Positions 19,304 through 29,169 of a DNA stretch of 64,000 bases are shown here, piece after piece; positions within the stretch are counted from its first letter, which is position 1, and the number at the start of each line of letters is the position of its first letter. A program made the position numbers and the translations under genes. Under the pieces are notes generated by a model. It was not told where the DNA came from. It saw only the letters and a list, made by a program, of their open reading frames with translations, and ran no database searches. The stretch covers positions 296,852-360,851 of the forward strand of contig JAFYYX010000001.1 in assembly GCA_017548925.1 (NCBI GenBank). Reading direction: 5' to 3'. This DNA comes from Bacilli bacterium. GTDB lineage: Bacteria > Bacillota_I > Bacilli_A > RF39 > UBA660.

Positions 19304-19386
19304 ACTTAATTTTTCTTTACAAGAATTATCAAAAATTATATAATTTATGTATATAGAATACTAAGGTTAATGAGTTCGGGGGATGT

Positions 19387-20364
19387 ATGTCAAAATACGA
19401 TAAAGCAGAATATGATTATGTTAAAAGGTTAATTGGAGAAGGTATTTTTAAGGATGACTTCCAACAAAATTGTCGTCTTGATGGTGCAAACCTTCACCAG
19501 GTTTTATGTGGTTTTAGACAAGATGGTCATCGTATTTTTGAAACCGAATTTCAAGGACGCCCTTATTACGCTACAAAAGCAAAATATATGCAAATTAACG
19601 GCATTTCTGACAAAATTATATGCGATGCCGATTCATTAAAAATTCTTGTTTGTGCTGATACACATTTTGGTTCTATTAAAGATAATAAACATATACTATT
19701 TAATGTATATAATTTTTGTGTAGCTAATAACATTCATCACATCATTATCGTTGGAGATATCGTTGAAGGTAACGACTACTATATTCCTCATAAAACAGAT
19801 GATCAATTACAATACTCATTATCTCCTGAAAACCAGCTAAAATATTTAAGTGAATGTATCCCATATGATAGTGGCATTACAATTCATTTCCTTGCTGCTA
19901 ATCATGATTTATTTTCATCAACAGGTTTTGCAAATGATGTTATGTTCAAATTTATTAATGAATATAATAGAAAAGATATATCAATTGTTGGCTATGATTT
20001 TGGAGAATTACTAATTAATGATAGTTCAATATATTTAAATCACCATGCTCTTGATGGGATAAATAGGGTTAATTTATCATATTCATCTAATCTTGTTTTA
20101 AGTGGACACTCACATATGGCGGAAATAAACATCCTATATAATGAACCAATGGTTATTGAAAAGAAAATAGTATCTCTTAGTAATATTAAACATGGTGAAG
20201 AATCATCAAATAACTATACTGGATTTACAGTTTTAGAAATAACATTTAACAAAGGTGATTTTGATAAATTTTATCTTAAGGATTATAAGTATGAAAGCCC
20301 ATCTGAACCTCCAATATGTTATGGAGAAGGAATGCGTATATTAACACGTCGCTTAACTAAATAG
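19387..20364 (+). CDS. Calcineurin-like metallophosphatase
   Basis: A 325-residue metal-dependent phosphoesterase. The N-terminal ~75 residues form a small helical/winged segment. The catalytic core follows with the classical motifs: VCADTHFG (D-x-H), VGDIVEGND (GD-x-x-x-x-x-D), AANHD (normally GNHD/E) and GHSHMAEI (GH-x-H). Nucleic acids, nucleotides or phosphoproteins are all possible substrates. A second protein of the same layout is encoded at 52043-53011, so the two are probably paralogs. It starts at ATG 19387 behind GGGGGA. Confidence 0.85.
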   Translation: MSKYDKAEYDYVKRLIGEGIFKDDFQQNCRLDGANLHQVLCGFRQDGHRIFETEFQGRPYYATKAKYMQINGISDKIICDADSLKILVCADTHFGSIKDNKHILFNVYNFCVANNIHHIIIVGDIVEGNDYYIPHKTDDQLQYSLSPENQLKYLSECIPYDSGITIHFLAANHDLFSSTGFANDVMFKFINEYNRKDISIVGYDFGELLINDSSIYLNHHALDGINRVNLSYSSNLVLSGHSHMAEINILYNEPMVIEKKIVSLSNIKHGEESSNNYTGFTVLEITFNKGDFDKFYLKDYKYESPSEPPICYGEGMRILTRRLTK

Positions 20365-20419
20365 TTAGCGATGTTTTATTTTGCTAAAATATGTTATCAT
20401 ATATACTAGTGAGGTAGTT

Positions 20420-21670
20420 ATGAAAAAGGTAATTATAGTTATGGCATCTTTATTAATAGTATCTAGTGCATTAGGTGCATATTTTATTTTCTTTAATAAA
20501 GATAAAAATATTAAAAAAGAAAAAGATAAGATTGTTTATACTGATATATTAGAAGATACTAATATAAAAGTACTAAAAGATTTAAATGTTGAATTTGGAA
20601 AAATAAATTATTTAAAAGATTTTATATCAATTGATAATGCTGAATTTAAAGATGAAGAAATTAAGTATGAAGATTTAGGTGAAGTACAAATTAAATTTAA
20701 TTATACTTTAAATGGTATTAAAAACTATCGCATCGCTACTTTTAATATAGTTGATACGACTGCACCTCTTGCAACAGTACCGGCAACAAAATATATTTTG
20801 CTTGGTTCTGATTTAGGTTTTTTAGAAGATTTTTGGTGTGGTGATAACCATGATAAAATTCCTGATAAAACTATTGAAGGATACTTTGATTTATCACAAT
20901 ATGGTTCGTATAATGTTACATTTGTTGCTAAAGACATTTCAGGTAACGAAACAAGGAAACCATTTACATTAAAAGTTGTAAGTAGTATTCCTAAATCTAA
21001 TGGTTCTTCATCATCAGGATCTATTAATTATTTAGATTATAATTATTTATATAATGAGTATAAAACAGATAATACTAAAGTTGGAATTGATGTATCAAGA
21101 TGGCAAGGAGATATTGATTTTGAAGCCTTAAGCAAAGCTAATGTAGAATTTATTATGATTAGACTTGGCGGTCAAGATGGTATTGATGGGGAGTATTATA
21201 TTGATTCTAAGTTTGAAAGAAATATGGAAAACGCTAAAAAATATGGTTTTGATGTAGGTGTATATTTTTATAGTTATGCATACACAAATGAAGAAGCTAT
21301 TAAGCAAGCTAAATATGTAATAGAAAATTTAAAAGATTATAAACTAAAATTACCAATTGTATTCGACTGGGAATGCTGGAATAAATTTAACAAATTTAAA
21401 GTAAGTTTTTATGATGTAACACAAGTTCAAAATACTTTCTTAAATTATGTTGAAAGTAAAGGCTATAAATCAGCAAGATACGGTAGTAAAAATTATTTAA
21501 CCAACGTATGGCAAGATTCTAACCATTTAACATGGCTTGCACACTATATCAGTAAAACTACATATGAAGGAGACTACTTCATGTGGCAAAGATGTGATAC
21601 TGGTAAAGTATCAGGAATAAATGGTGCAGTTGATGTAGATATATTATATTTAGATAAATATGATTTATAA
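20420..21670 (+). CDS. Membrane-anchored GH25 lysozyme
   Basis: A 416-residue exported peptidoglycan hydrolase. An N-terminal hydrophobic helix (about 3-24) anchors or exports it. Residues about 35-190 are beta-rich and end with a bacterial Ig-like/DUF5011-type domain (ATFNIVDTTAPL). Residues about 205-416 are a GH25 domain with KVGIDVSRWQGDIDF, the catalytic-type FDWECW and the closing AVDVDILY. The family cleaves the beta-1,4 bond between MurNAc and GlcNAc. ATG 20420 is chosen because GAGGTAG precedes it; an in-frame ATG at 20381 lacks a site. Its host wall is probably peptidoglycan, consistent with lspA and the deacetylase in this window. Confidence 0.92.
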   Translation: MKKVIIVMASLLIVSSALGAYFIFFNKDKNIKKEKDKIVYTDILEDTNIKVLKDLNVEFGKINYLKDFISIDNAEFKDEEIKYEDLGEVQIKFNYTLNGIKNYRIATFNIVDTTAPLATVPATKYILLGSDLGFLEDFWCGDNHDKIPDKTIEGYFDLSQYGSYNVTFVAKDISGNETRKPFTLKVVSSIPKSNGSSSSGSINYLDYNYLYNEYKTDNTKVGIDVSRWQGDIDFEALSKANVEFIMIRLGGQDGIDGEYYIDSKFERNMENAKKYGFDVGVYFYSYAYTNEEAIKQAKYVIENLKDYKLKLPIVFDWECWNKFNKFKVSFYDVTQVQNTFLNYVESKGYKSARYGSKNYLTNVWQDSNHLTWLAHYISKTTYEGDYFMWQRCDTGKVSGINGAVDVDILYLDKYDL

Positions 21671-21696
21671 TGCATATATTTAAGTAGGTGATACTT

Positions 21697-22218
21697 GTGA
21701 AAATAATATTACTATTTTTAATATATTCAGTGTGCGGTACACTTCTACATTTTACTTTTAAACTATCCAAAAATAATATTGTAGTTGGAATATTTTCTGC
21801 TATTAATGAATCAGTATGGGAACATATAAAGATATTATTAACACCAATATTTATAATTAGTTTTATAACTTTTGTAATTAATAGTAATTATAATTTCTTT
21901 ATTCTATTAATTGAACTAGTAGGTGCAATAAGTTTAATCATTTTGTTTTACGAAATTAAAACTGCAATCTTTAAAAATAAATATGGAATCATAAACATAA
22001 TATCTTTTTATATAACTTGTTTATTGATTTCTTTTCTTCATTTTGCTTTACAAGATGTAGAAGTATCTAAAATAGGTAATGGATTATCATTTATAGTTGT
22101 AATAATAATATTTGCAATGTATCTAACATTTAGTATTTTTCCACTTAAACATAGTTATTTTAAAGATCCAATAACTGGCACATATGGTATAAATGAATAT
22201 GTAAATAAAAGTGTATAG
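21697..22218 (+). CDS. DUF6512-type integral membrane protein
   Basis: A 173-residue protein with about six hydrophobic segments and short loops. The conserved stretch FSAINESVWEHIKILLTPIF is the recognisable mark of DUF6512-like membrane proteins. The function is unknown. GTG 21697 is chosen, since AGGTGA (21686-21691) then has a spacing of five; GTG 21688 lies inside that site. It follows the lysozyme gene by 26 bases without a terminator, so the two may be co-transcribed. Its terminator overlaps its 3' end. Confidence 0.75.
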   Translation: MKIILLFLIYSVCGTLLHFTFKLSKNNIVVGIFSAINESVWEHIKILLTPIFIISFITFVINSNYNFFILLIELVGAISLIILFYEIKTAIFKNKYGIINIISFYITCLLISFLHFALQDVEVSKIGNGLSFIVVIIIFAMYLTFSIFPLKHSYFKDPITGTYGINEYVNKSV

Positions 22219-22232
22219 TTATACACTTTTTT
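22209..22232 (+). terminator. Terminator overlapping the stop codon
   Basis: AAGTGTATA pairs with TATACACTT (22209-22230), followed by Ts. Confidence 0.8.
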
Positions 22233-22285
22233 ACATGCCATAAAATTAATTTGATATACTATAGATAATAGGAAGTGATTGATAT

Positions 22286-23059
22286 ATGAATCAAAATGCA
22301 AATAATGATTTATCAAAACCAATTGACTTTAACATGGCTGAATTAGCTAAAGAAACTAAAAAAATTGATGATTATAATAAAGCTCATCATCCAGAAAAAG
22401 TTTTTAGTGATAAGCCAAGTGAATTACCTGTAATAAACATTGGAGAACAAGAAAGAAACCAAATAGATTTAAAACATATTTATGATTTAATTGATAAAAG
22501 TACTAACAAAAATAATGGTATTAAAAAAAGTAAAAGGATAAAACCAAAAGATGTTGCTGTTGCAGTTACAATTGCATTAAGTTTAACATCAATTTGTTCA
22601 GCATTTGGTTTATTTATTGAAGATCGTATTAAAACTAACCTAAAAGAAAGAGAATTTGAAGCCGCTGTTGAATATATAAATGATAATTATATGTCTCAAA
22701 TATTCTTTAATTCAGGATTTAATGTAGTACCAGATGAAAAAGGTAATCCAGTTTATAGTTTTGATCGAACAAATTATATAAAAGCTGTTAATGGTTTAAT
22801 GGAACTTGGATTTACTAGTGACGAAGCTGAATTAACAATTGGTAAAATACTGAAAGAAGACCAAAGAATTTATCCTGAAGATATGACCCCTGCTGAATAT
22901 TACGGAAGTAAATTAGAAATCGAAAAACCAGATGTAAGAGATGAGTTTGATAAAGCTATTAATAACGAGAAACTATATAAAGAGCAGCATGAACAAGATG
23001 TTATTGATAAAGTAAAACAAATTAAGGAAGAAGGTCCACGTAATAATGCAAGAAGTTAA
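22286..23059 (+). CDS. Membrane protein, unknown function
   Basis: A 257-residue protein that I do not recognise. Residues 1-85 are charged and look cytoplasmic. One hydrophobic helix lies at about 93-113 after a lysine-rich KKSKRIKPKD patch. The remaining ~145 residues are mostly helical and acidic (an EREFEAAVEYINDNYM helix and an EADLTI/DEAELTIGKIL helix). It starts at ATG 22286 behind GGAAGTGA. The next small gene begins 14 bases before its stop, and a pilin-like gene follows, so these three probably form one operon. Confidence 0.7.
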   Translation: MNQNANNDLSKPIDFNMAELAKETKKIDDYNKAHHPEKVFSDKPSELPVINIGEQERNQIDLKHIYDLIDKSTNKNNGIKKSKRIKPKDVAVAVTIALSLTSICSAFGLFIEDRIKTNLKEREFEAAVEYINDNYMSQIFFNSGFNVVPDEKGNPVYSFDRTNYIKAVNGLMELGFTSDEAELTIGKILKEDQRIYPEDMTPAEYYGSKLEIEKPDVRDEFDKAINNEKLYKEQHEQDVIDKVKQIKEEGPRNNARS

Positions 23060-23261
23060 TGTATCTTATTATGAAATAGATGGTAAAGATTATTTAATTG
23101 CAAAAAAACTTGATTATGAAGGATCAACTTATGTACTTCTTGTAAATGAAAAAGATTATAATGACTCATTAGTACAAAAAGAAGAAAACGATAATTTATT
23201 ACCAGTTGAAAATGTTGAATTACTTTATAAAGTATTATGTTTAATGAAAGATAATAAATAA
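23046..23261 (+). CDS. Small hypothetical protein (DUF1292-like layout)
   Basis: A 71-residue protein whose pattern (EIDGKDYLIAKKLDYEGSTY, then VLLVNEKD) resembles the small DUF1292 family of Firmicutes, predicted beta-strand proteins of unknown function. The similarity is by layout only. It starts at ATG 23046 inside the previous gene, with an AAGG-rich stretch upstream, and ends nine bases before the pilin-like gene. Confidence 0.65.
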   Translation: MQEVNVSYYEIDGKDYLIAKKLDYEGSTYVLLVNEKDYNDSLVQKEENDNLLPVENVELLYKVLCLMKDNK

Positions 23262-23270
23262 GGTGATTAT

Positions 23271-23645
23271 ATGAATAAAAAAGGGTTTACGCTAACGGAA
23301 TTATTACTTGTTATTTTACTTGTAGGTGTATTATCTATAATTGCATCAACTGCAGTTTTTAGACATATTACTTCTACAAGAAAAGACGCATCATTAAGAA
23401 ACGCAGTTGCTTATGTTGCTGCTGTTAATGATTATAATTTCATTAGCGAAGGGGAAGATGTTATTACATCAGGTGATGTTAGTACTATAACGCCAAAGTT
23501 GAAAGATTCTTTTGAAGGTACCAAACCTATAAGTGGTACAATTACAGTTGATAGTTCAACTAAAAAAGTTACTGCAGCTAGTTTTGTTTTTAAATACTAT
23601 TCAGTATCATATAATGGAACAAATTATACAGTAACAAAAAATTAA
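23271..23645 (+). CDS. Type IV pilin-like protein with prepilin N-terminus
   Basis: A 124-residue protein opening with MNKKGFTLTELLLVILLVG. This is a textbook prepilin peptidase site (cleavage after Gly5, methylated Phe, Glu at mature position 5) and hydrophobic assembly helix. The rest is a small soluble pseudopilin/pilin head without cysteines. No prepilin peptidase, ATPase or other pilus gene is in the window, so it must rely on distant genes (competence- or pilus-type). It starts at ATG 23271 behind AAGGTGAT. A terminator follows immediately and faces the RNase J gene. Confidence 0.85.
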   Translation: MNKKGFTLTELLLVILLVGVLSIIASTAVFRHITSTRKDASLRNAVAYVAAVNDYNFISEGEDVITSGDVSTITPKLKDSFEGTKPISGTITVDSSTKKVTAASFVFKYYSVSYNGTNYTVTKN

Positions 23646-23675
23646 AAAACAACTATTTTTTATAGTTGTTTTTTT
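23644..23675. terminator. Bidirectional terminator between pilin and RNase J genes
   Basis: AAACAACTAT (23647-23656) pairs with ATAGTTGTTT (23662-23671). The A-run on one side and T-run on the other serve both convergent genes. Confidence 0.88.
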
Positions 23676-25347
23676 ATGCTTGTTTAACTTCCATAATTAC
23701 AGGAAGGATAATAGGTCTTCTTCCAGTTAATTCATTTATAAAAGGATGAAGTTCTAAAATAATTTGATTTTTTAAATCTGTATATGTATATGTATTATTT
23801 GCTAAAAAGTCTTTAACAATATCATTAATTTTATTTTCAATTTGTTGTATTAATGCTTGATTTTCATTAACCATAACAAATCCTCTTGTTGTAACGTTAG
23901 GTTTGATTAATAGAGTTCTTGTAAGTGGATTAATATTTAAAATGGTAACTAAAATACCATCGCGGCTCATAAGTTTTCGATCTTTAATTACAACAGAACC
24001 AATCTCACCAATTCTAGAACCATCAACATAAACATCTCCAGCTTGAACATGACCGTTTTTTCTAGCACCATCACTAGTAAGCTCGATGACATCACCATTT
24101 TGACATACAAATGTGTTTTCTTTTGGTATACCGCAGTCAGCTGCAATATTGGTATGTTCAGTTAGCATTCTATATTCACCATGTATTGGCATAAAATACT
24201 CTGGTTTAATTAATCTAAGCATCCATTTAAGTTCATCAGCTTTAGCATGACCAGAAGTATGAACGTTTGATAGTTCTGAATTAGTAAATACTTTAACACC
24301 TTTTAAATAAAGTTTATTAATAACTCTATTAATGCTTGCAGCATTACCAGGAATAGGACTTGATGAAAAGACTACTAAATCATCTGGCATAAGTTGTACT
24401 TGTTTATGAATACCATTTGCTATTCTTGATAAAGCAGCAAGTGGCTCTCCTTGTGTACCAGTACATAAAATACATATTTCGTTTTTCTTTAAATCTTTTG
24501 CTTTATTTGCGTCAATAAACATAGATCTATCAGTAATTAAACCATTATTAAGAGCTATTTCTATAGCATTTTCCATACTTCTACCGTAAGTAATTATCTT
24601 ACGATTATTTAATTTACATGTTTCAACTATATGTTTAACACGATATATGTTAGATGCAAAAGTTGCAATTATAACACGTCCATAATGTCTTGAAATAACA
24701 TCATTTAAAGTATCATCAACAATACTTTCTGAATTTGAAAACCCTGGAACTAAAGCGTTTGTTGAATCAGCAAGTAAAATTTTAACACCTTTTTTACCAA
24801 GTTCGGCCATTTTATGTAAATCAGCCATAGGTCCAATTGGAGTTAAATCAAATTTAAAGTCTCCAGTGTGAAATACAATACCATTTGGTGTATGAACAGC
24901 AATAGCAAAACTTTCAGGAATTGAGTGTGTTGTTGCAACAAACTCAACAAAGAAATGTTTTGTTTTAATTGTTGTATCAACTTCTATAGTTTCAAAGTTT
25001 TCATAAGTAATATTTCTATCAACTAACTTTTTATTAATTAATTCTTTTGCAATAGGAGATGCATATATTTTAGGTATTTTTATCGCTTGAAGTAAAAATG
25101 GAATACCACCAATATGATCTTCATGGCCATGGGTAATAATTAAAGCTTTAATTTTACTTTCATTTTGTTTTAAATATGTTAAATCTTGTATAACATAATC
25201 AACACCTAAAAGTTCATCTTCAGGAAACATAACACCAGCATCAATAATGATGATTTCATCATCATGATGAACAACATACATGTTTTTTCCTACTTCTCCT
25301 AAACCACCTAAAGCAATTACAGACGTAGTTTGTCCATTATTTATCAT
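23674..25347 (-). CDS. rnj: Ribonuclease J
   Basis: A 557-residue metallo-beta-lactamase/beta-CASP ribonuclease that acts in mRNA turnover and rRNA maturation (5'-3' exo- and endonuclease). The metal-binding motif HGHEDHIGG is intact, with further conserved HTGDFK and HTSGHA segments, and the C-terminal dimer domain is present (length typical, 550-560). The intact active site favours an RNase J1-type enzyme. The start on the minus strand is preceded by AGAAGAGA. It is divergent from ftsY across a 152-bp gap that must hold both promoters. Confidence 0.95.
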   Translation of the reverse strand: MINNGQTTSVIALGGLGEVGKNMYVVHHDDEIIIIDAGVMFPEDELLGVDYVIQDLTYLKQNESKIKALIITHGHEDHIGGIPFLLQAIKIPKIYASPIAKELINKKLVDRNITYENFETIEVDTTIKTKHFFVEFVATTHSIPESFAIAVHTPNGIVFHTGDFKFDLTPIGPMADLHKMAELGKKGVKILLADSTNALVPGFSNSESIVDDTLNDVISRHYGRVIIATFASNIYRVKHIVETCKLNNRKIITYGRSMENAIEIALNNGLITDRSMFIDANKAKDLKKNEICILCTGTQGEPLAALSRIANGIHKQVQLMPDDLVVFSSSPIPGNAASINRVINKLYLKGVKVFTNSELSNVHTSGHAKADELKWMLRLIKPEYFMPIHGEYRMLTEHTNIAADCGIPKENTFVCQNGDVIELTSDGARKNGHVQAGDVYVDGSRIGEIGSVVIKDRKLMSRDGILVTILNINPLTRTLLIKPNVTTRGFVMVNENQALIQQIENKINDIVKDFLANNTYTYTDLKNQIILELHPFINELTGRRPIILPVIMEVKQA

Positions 25348-25499
25348 AAAATCTCTTCTTTCTTAAAATAATACAAGTTCTTTTAACTGCTAATAATATA
25401 TCATAAAATTGTTATTTTGTCTAGTTTATGAGTGTTTTATAAATAAAATAACATTATTATATGTTATAATTATTATGTTGTAATAAGGGAGGTTTACAT

Positions 25500-26498
25500 A
25501 TGGGATTTTTTAGTAAACTTAAAAATATAATTAGTAAAAATAAAGAAGAAGAAACAAAAAATACTATAGAAGCAGAAGAAATAAAAAAATATGATGAAGG
25601 ATTAGAAAAAACAAGAAAAGAATTTGTTTCTAAGTTATCACTTCTTGGTATTAAATTTAATAAAGTATCTGAAGAATATTTTGAGGAACTTGAAGAATTA
25701 TTAATTAATGCTGATTTAGGTGTTAATACAGTTCTTAACTTTATGGATAGACTTAGAAAAAGAGTAAGTCAAGAAAAAATAACTGATACTAAATTTTTAA
25801 ATGAAGTAATTGTAGATGAGTTATTTGTAGTTTATGTTAATGGGGAAAACTTATCAGATAAAATTAAAATTAACGAAAATGGACCAACAGTTATATTAAT
25901 GGTTGGAGTTAATGGAGTAGGTAAAACTACAACTATTGCTAAACTTGCTTATAAATATCAAAATGAAGGTAAAAAAGTAATGATGATTGGTGCCGATACC
26001 TTTAGAGCTGGAGCTGTTACTCAGCTTAATGAATGGGCAGATAGACTTGGATGTTTATTCTTAGGATCTGATGAAAAAGATCCAGCATCAGTTGTTTTTG
26101 ATGGACTTGTTAAAGCTAAAGAAGAAAATGTTGACATCGTATTTATTGATACAGCAGGTAGACTTCAAAACAAAGTTAACCTAATGAATGAACTTGAAAA
26201 AATAAATAAAGTTATTGGTCAACATGTAGAAGGTGCCCCTCAAGAAACTCTTTTAGTTATTGATGCATCAACTGGACAAAATGGTATTTCTCAAGCTAAA
26301 GCATTTAAAGAAATTACTAATATAACAGGAATAGTTTTAACTAAACTAGATGGTACTGCTAAAGGAGGTATTGTTCTTGCAATTAAAGAAGAAGTTAATA
26401 TACCTGTTAAGTTTGTGGGTTTAGGAGAAAAAATGGAAGACTTACAAACATTTGATATTGAAAACTATATCTATGGTTTATTTAAGGATATGATGTAA
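25500..26498 (+). CDS. ftsY: Signal recognition particle receptor FtsY
   Basis: A 332-residue SRP GTPase. A short charged N-terminus replaces the long acidic A domain of Proteobacteria. The NG domain follows, with GVNGVGKTTT (G1), DTFRAGA, DTAGRLQNK (G3), TKLDGTAKGG (G4) and the closing GLGEKMEDL. It docks ribosome-SRP complexes at the membrane for protein insertion. It starts at ATG 25500 behind GGGAGG, with TATAAT at 25465-25470 as a likely -10. It is followed by ylxM and, two genes on, ffh, the usual SRP neighbourhood. Confidence 0.97.
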   Translation: MGFFSKLKNIISKNKEEETKNTIEAEEIKKYDEGLEKTRKEFVSKLSLLGIKFNKVSEEYFEELEELLINADLGVNTVLNFMDRLRKRVSQEKITDTKFLNEVIVDELFVVYVNGENLSDKIKINENGPTVILMVGVNGVGKTTTIAKLAYKYQNEGKKVMMIGADTFRAGAVTQLNEWADRLGCLFLGSDEKDPASVVFDGLVKAKEENVDIVFIDTAGRLQNKVNLMNELEKINKVIGQHVEGAPQETLLVIDASTGQNGISQAKAFKEITNITGIVLTKLDGTAKGGIVLAIKEEVNIPVKFVGLGEKMEDLQTFDIENYIYGLFKDMM

Positions 26499-26499
26499 G

Positions 26500-26799
26500 A
26501 TGAAAGATTTTGTATATTATAATGAACTTTTTGAAATATATAGTAGTTTATTAACTGAAAAAGAAAAAGAAACATTTAAAGATTACTACTGTGAAGATTT
26601 GTCATTATCAGAAATAGCTGATAATAAAAATATAAGTAGAGCAGCTGTTCAAAAAACGGTTAGTAATGTAATAGATAAACTAAATTACTATGAAAATATT
26701 TTAAAGATTAATAAAAATAATAAAACATTAAAAGAATGTTTAGATTTAAATGATATAAGTTCAATAAAAAATAAAATAAATGATATATTAGATAAGTAG
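26500..26799 (+). CDS. ylxM: SRP-associated HTH protein YlxM
   Basis: A 99-residue protein of the UPF0122/YlxM family, a sigma-like helix-turn-helix protein encoded with ffh or ftsY in Firmicutes and known to interact with SRP. The family features are the opening YNELFEIYSSLLTEKEKETF, YYCEDLSLSEIA and the HTH segment NISRAAVQKTVSNVI. It starts one base after the ftsY stop. The ribosome binding site (AAGGAT) lies inside ftsY, so translation is probably coupled. Confidence 0.9.
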   Translation: MKDFVYYNELFEIYSSLLTEKEKETFKDYYCEDLSLSEIADNKNISRAAVQKTVSNVIDKLNYYENILKINKNNKTLKECLDLNDISSIKNKINDILDK

Positions 26800-26810
26800 G
26801 TGTTATTACT

Positions 26811-27716
26811 TTGACAGCTGAAAAACTTCTAATAATATTATTAATAATTTTAGGTCTAATGCTTTTAATTCAAGGAATAATTTTTTATAAAAGACATTTA
26901 AATATAAAAGCTTATGATACATATTTACCTAAGTTTGATAATGAGATTGTAGAAAAGTATTACTATAAAATTTATGACGTTATTACAGTAAACTATAAAA
27001 CAAGTAAAGGAAGAAATAGACAAATTTTATATAAAAAGTTAATTGTTTTATGCTTAATTTTGTTTGGTTTATTTTTCTTCATATATGGATCTACAGATTT
27101 TACATTTTGTAAGTATTTAGCATTTATTTCAATTATATGTTGTTTTGTATTTGCTATACTTATATATGCCTTTCCATCAACTATATTTAGAGAAGTTATT
27201 CCTAAGATAGTTAAATTTGTAAATGACTCATTTGTATACTATGATAATGCTGGAATTTTATTTAATGAATATAATAGTGCTTATTCTAAAAATTATAATT
27301 CATATACAAGTAGTGATTTAGTAAAAGGAACTATTAAAAACTGTGATATCAAGATGTCTGAAGTTCATACATTTAATGTTTATAAAGATGAAAATGATCA
27401 AGTAAGATATGAAACAGTATTTCACGGAGTAGTTGCAATAATAGATTTAAAAAATATTAGAAATAAAGAGATTAATAATAATGAATCTAAAACAAATGAT
27501 GTGGTTATCTTAAATAACGGCTTAAATGGTGAATATAGCGTTAAAATATTAAATAATAATTTATACGCTAAATTTGAAATAGGAAGCTTATTTGATTTAG
27601 GTTATACAAATACAATTGAAGAATCACTACATCTAGCAAGAAATTTATATAATATTGATTATATGTTAAATATTATTGAAAGTAACATAGATGATATTAT
27701 AACTAGACAATTATAA
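26811..27716 (+). CDS. Membrane protein of the SRP cluster, DUF3137-like
   Basis: A 301-residue protein with three hydrophobic segments (about 4-24, 79-98 and 103-122) followed by a soluble C-terminal domain. The region after residue 150 (KGTIKNCDIKMSEVHTF, then FHGVVAIIDL) resembles the DUF3137 group of membrane proteins, but this is only a loose match. It starts at TTG 26811, eight bases after TAGGTG. It sits 12 bases after ylxM and ends at a terminator before ffh. Its presence between SRP genes may be incidental. Confidence 0.65.
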   Translation: MTAEKLLIILLIILGLMLLIQGIIFYKRHLNIKAYDTYLPKFDNEIVEKYYYKIYDVITVNYKTSKGRNRQILYKKLIVLCLILFGLFFFIYGSTDFTFCKYLAFISIICCFVFAILIYAFPSTIFREVIPKIVKFVNDSFVYYDNAGILFNEYNSAYSKNYNSYTSSDLVKGTIKNCDIKMSEVHTFNVYKDENDQVRYETVFHGVVAIIDLKNIRNKEINNNESKTNDVVILNNGLNGEYSVKILNNNLYAKFEIGSLFDLGYTNTIEESLHLARNLYNIDYMLNIIESNIDDIITRQL

Positions 27717-27740
27717 AGATAGATTAATCTATCTTTTTTT
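27715..27740 (+). terminator. Terminator before ffh
   Basis: AAAGATAGA pairs with TCTATCTTT around a TTAA loop, followed by Ts. Confidence 0.88.
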
Positions 27741-27771
27741 GTTATAATAATAACTTGTAAGGGTGATAACA

Positions 27772-29085
27772 ATGTTCGAATTTATGGGAGATAGAATTTC
27801 TAAAGCTATTAAAAATATTCGTGGCATGGGTAGAATAACAGAAGAAAATATTTCTGATGCTATGAGAGAAATTAGAGTAGCTCTTCTAGAAGCCGATGTT
27901 AACTATCAAGTAGTAAAAGAATTTATAAATAATGTTAAAGAAAAATTATTAGGTGAAGAAGTTGCAAAATCACTTAAACCTGATGAATTATTTATTAAAG
28001 TATTAAAAGATGAATTAGTAACTTTACTTGGTGGAGATTATAAACCACTAGAAGTAACTAAAAAACCAACTATATTATTACTTGCTGGATTACAAGGTTC
28101 AGGTAAAACAACTACTGCTGGTAAACTTGCAAATTTAGTTAGAAAAAAACATGCTAAAAAACCATTATTAGTAGCTTGCGATATTTATAGACCAGCTGCT
28201 ATTGAACAACTTCAAACAATTGGTAAACAGCTTGGAATAGAAGTATATACTGAGGGTAAAAAAGATCCTGTTGAAATAACTAAAAATGCACTTGAATATG
28301 CAAAATCAAATGGTTTTGATTACATTATTATAGATACTGCTGGTCGTCTGCAAATAGATGAAAAATTAATGGACGAACTTAAAAACATTATTGAAGTATC
28401 AAAACCTGATGAAGTAATACTAGTAATTGATGCTATGATGGGTCAAGATGCAATAAATGTAATTAATGGATTTAATGATGCTCTTCACTTAACTGGTGCA
28501 ATATTAACCAAGTTAGATGGTGATACAAAAGGTGGAGTTGCTCTATCAGTTAGACATTTAACTAATGTACCAATTAAGTTTGTTGGTGATTCTGAAAAAC
28601 TTGATGGTTTATCAGAATTCTATCCAGAAAGAATGGCAGAACGTATTTTAGATATGGGCGATATTTTATCTATTGCCGAAAAAGTTGAAAGTGTAATTGA
28701 TGAAGACGAAGCTAAATACTCTGCTAAAAGAATGCAATCTGGTAAATTTGATTTAGAAGATTTTCTTGGAACTATGAAACAAATTAAAAAATTAGGTCCA
28801 CTAGAAAAAATCTTAAAAATGCTTCCGCAAGCAAGAAGTATGGGTTTAAGTAATGTATCAATTAATCCAAAAGATATGGCTCATATTGAAGCAATTATTA
28901 CATCAATGACACCACAAGAAAGAAGACATCCTGAAATATTAAAAGCATCAAGAAAACAAAGAATAGCTAAAGGTTCTGGAAGAAGTGTTGAAGAAGTAAA
29001 TAGACTTTTAAATCAATTTGAACAAATGAAAACAATGATGAAACAAATGAGTAGTGGCAAAATGCCAAATATGCCATTTAAATAA
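27772..29085 (+). CDS. ffh: Signal recognition particle protein Ffh
   Basis: A 437-residue SRP54 GTPase that binds signal peptides and 4.5S/scRNA. The N domain is followed by GLQGSGKTTT (G1), DIYRPAA, DTAGRLQ (G3), TKLDGDTKGG (G4) and GDSEKLDGL. The methionine-rich M domain (about 300-437) has the RNA-binding IAKGSGRSVEEVNRLL motif. Length and order are normal. ATG 27772 is chosen because AAGGGTGAT precedes it. It is separated from the ftsY operon by a terminator and carries its own TATAAT-like -10 sequence near 27742-27747. Confidence 0.97.
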   Translation: MFEFMGDRISKAIKNIRGMGRITEENISDAMREIRVALLEADVNYQVVKEFINNVKEKLLGEEVAKSLKPDELFIKVLKDELVTLLGGDYKPLEVTKKPTILLLAGLQGSGKTTTAGKLANLVRKKHAKKPLLVACDIYRPAAIEQLQTIGKQLGIEVYTEGKKDPVEITKNALEYAKSNGFDYIIIDTAGRLQIDEKLMDELKNIIEVSKPDEVILVIDAMMGQDAINVINGFNDALHLTGAILTKLDGDTKGGVALSVRHLTNVPIKFVGDSEKLDGLSEFYPERMAERILDMGDILSIAEKVESVIDEDEAKYSAKRMQSGKFDLEDFLGTMKQIKKLGPLEKILKMLPQARSMGLSNVSINPKDMAHIEAIITSMTPQERRHPEILKASRKQRIAKGSGRSVEEVNRLLNQFEQMKTMMKQMSSGKMPNMPFK

Positions 29086-29113
29086 AAAGAAAAGAAACAT
29101 CTTTTCTTTTTTT
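29085..29113 (+). terminator. Terminator after ffh
   Basis: AAAAGAAAAGA (29085-29095) pairs with TCTTTTCTTTT (29100-29110), followed by Ts. Confidence 0.85.
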
Positions 29114-29169
29114 GTGCCCAAACATAATATATATCTAGTCATATAGATAATGTAGAAAGGATAATTATT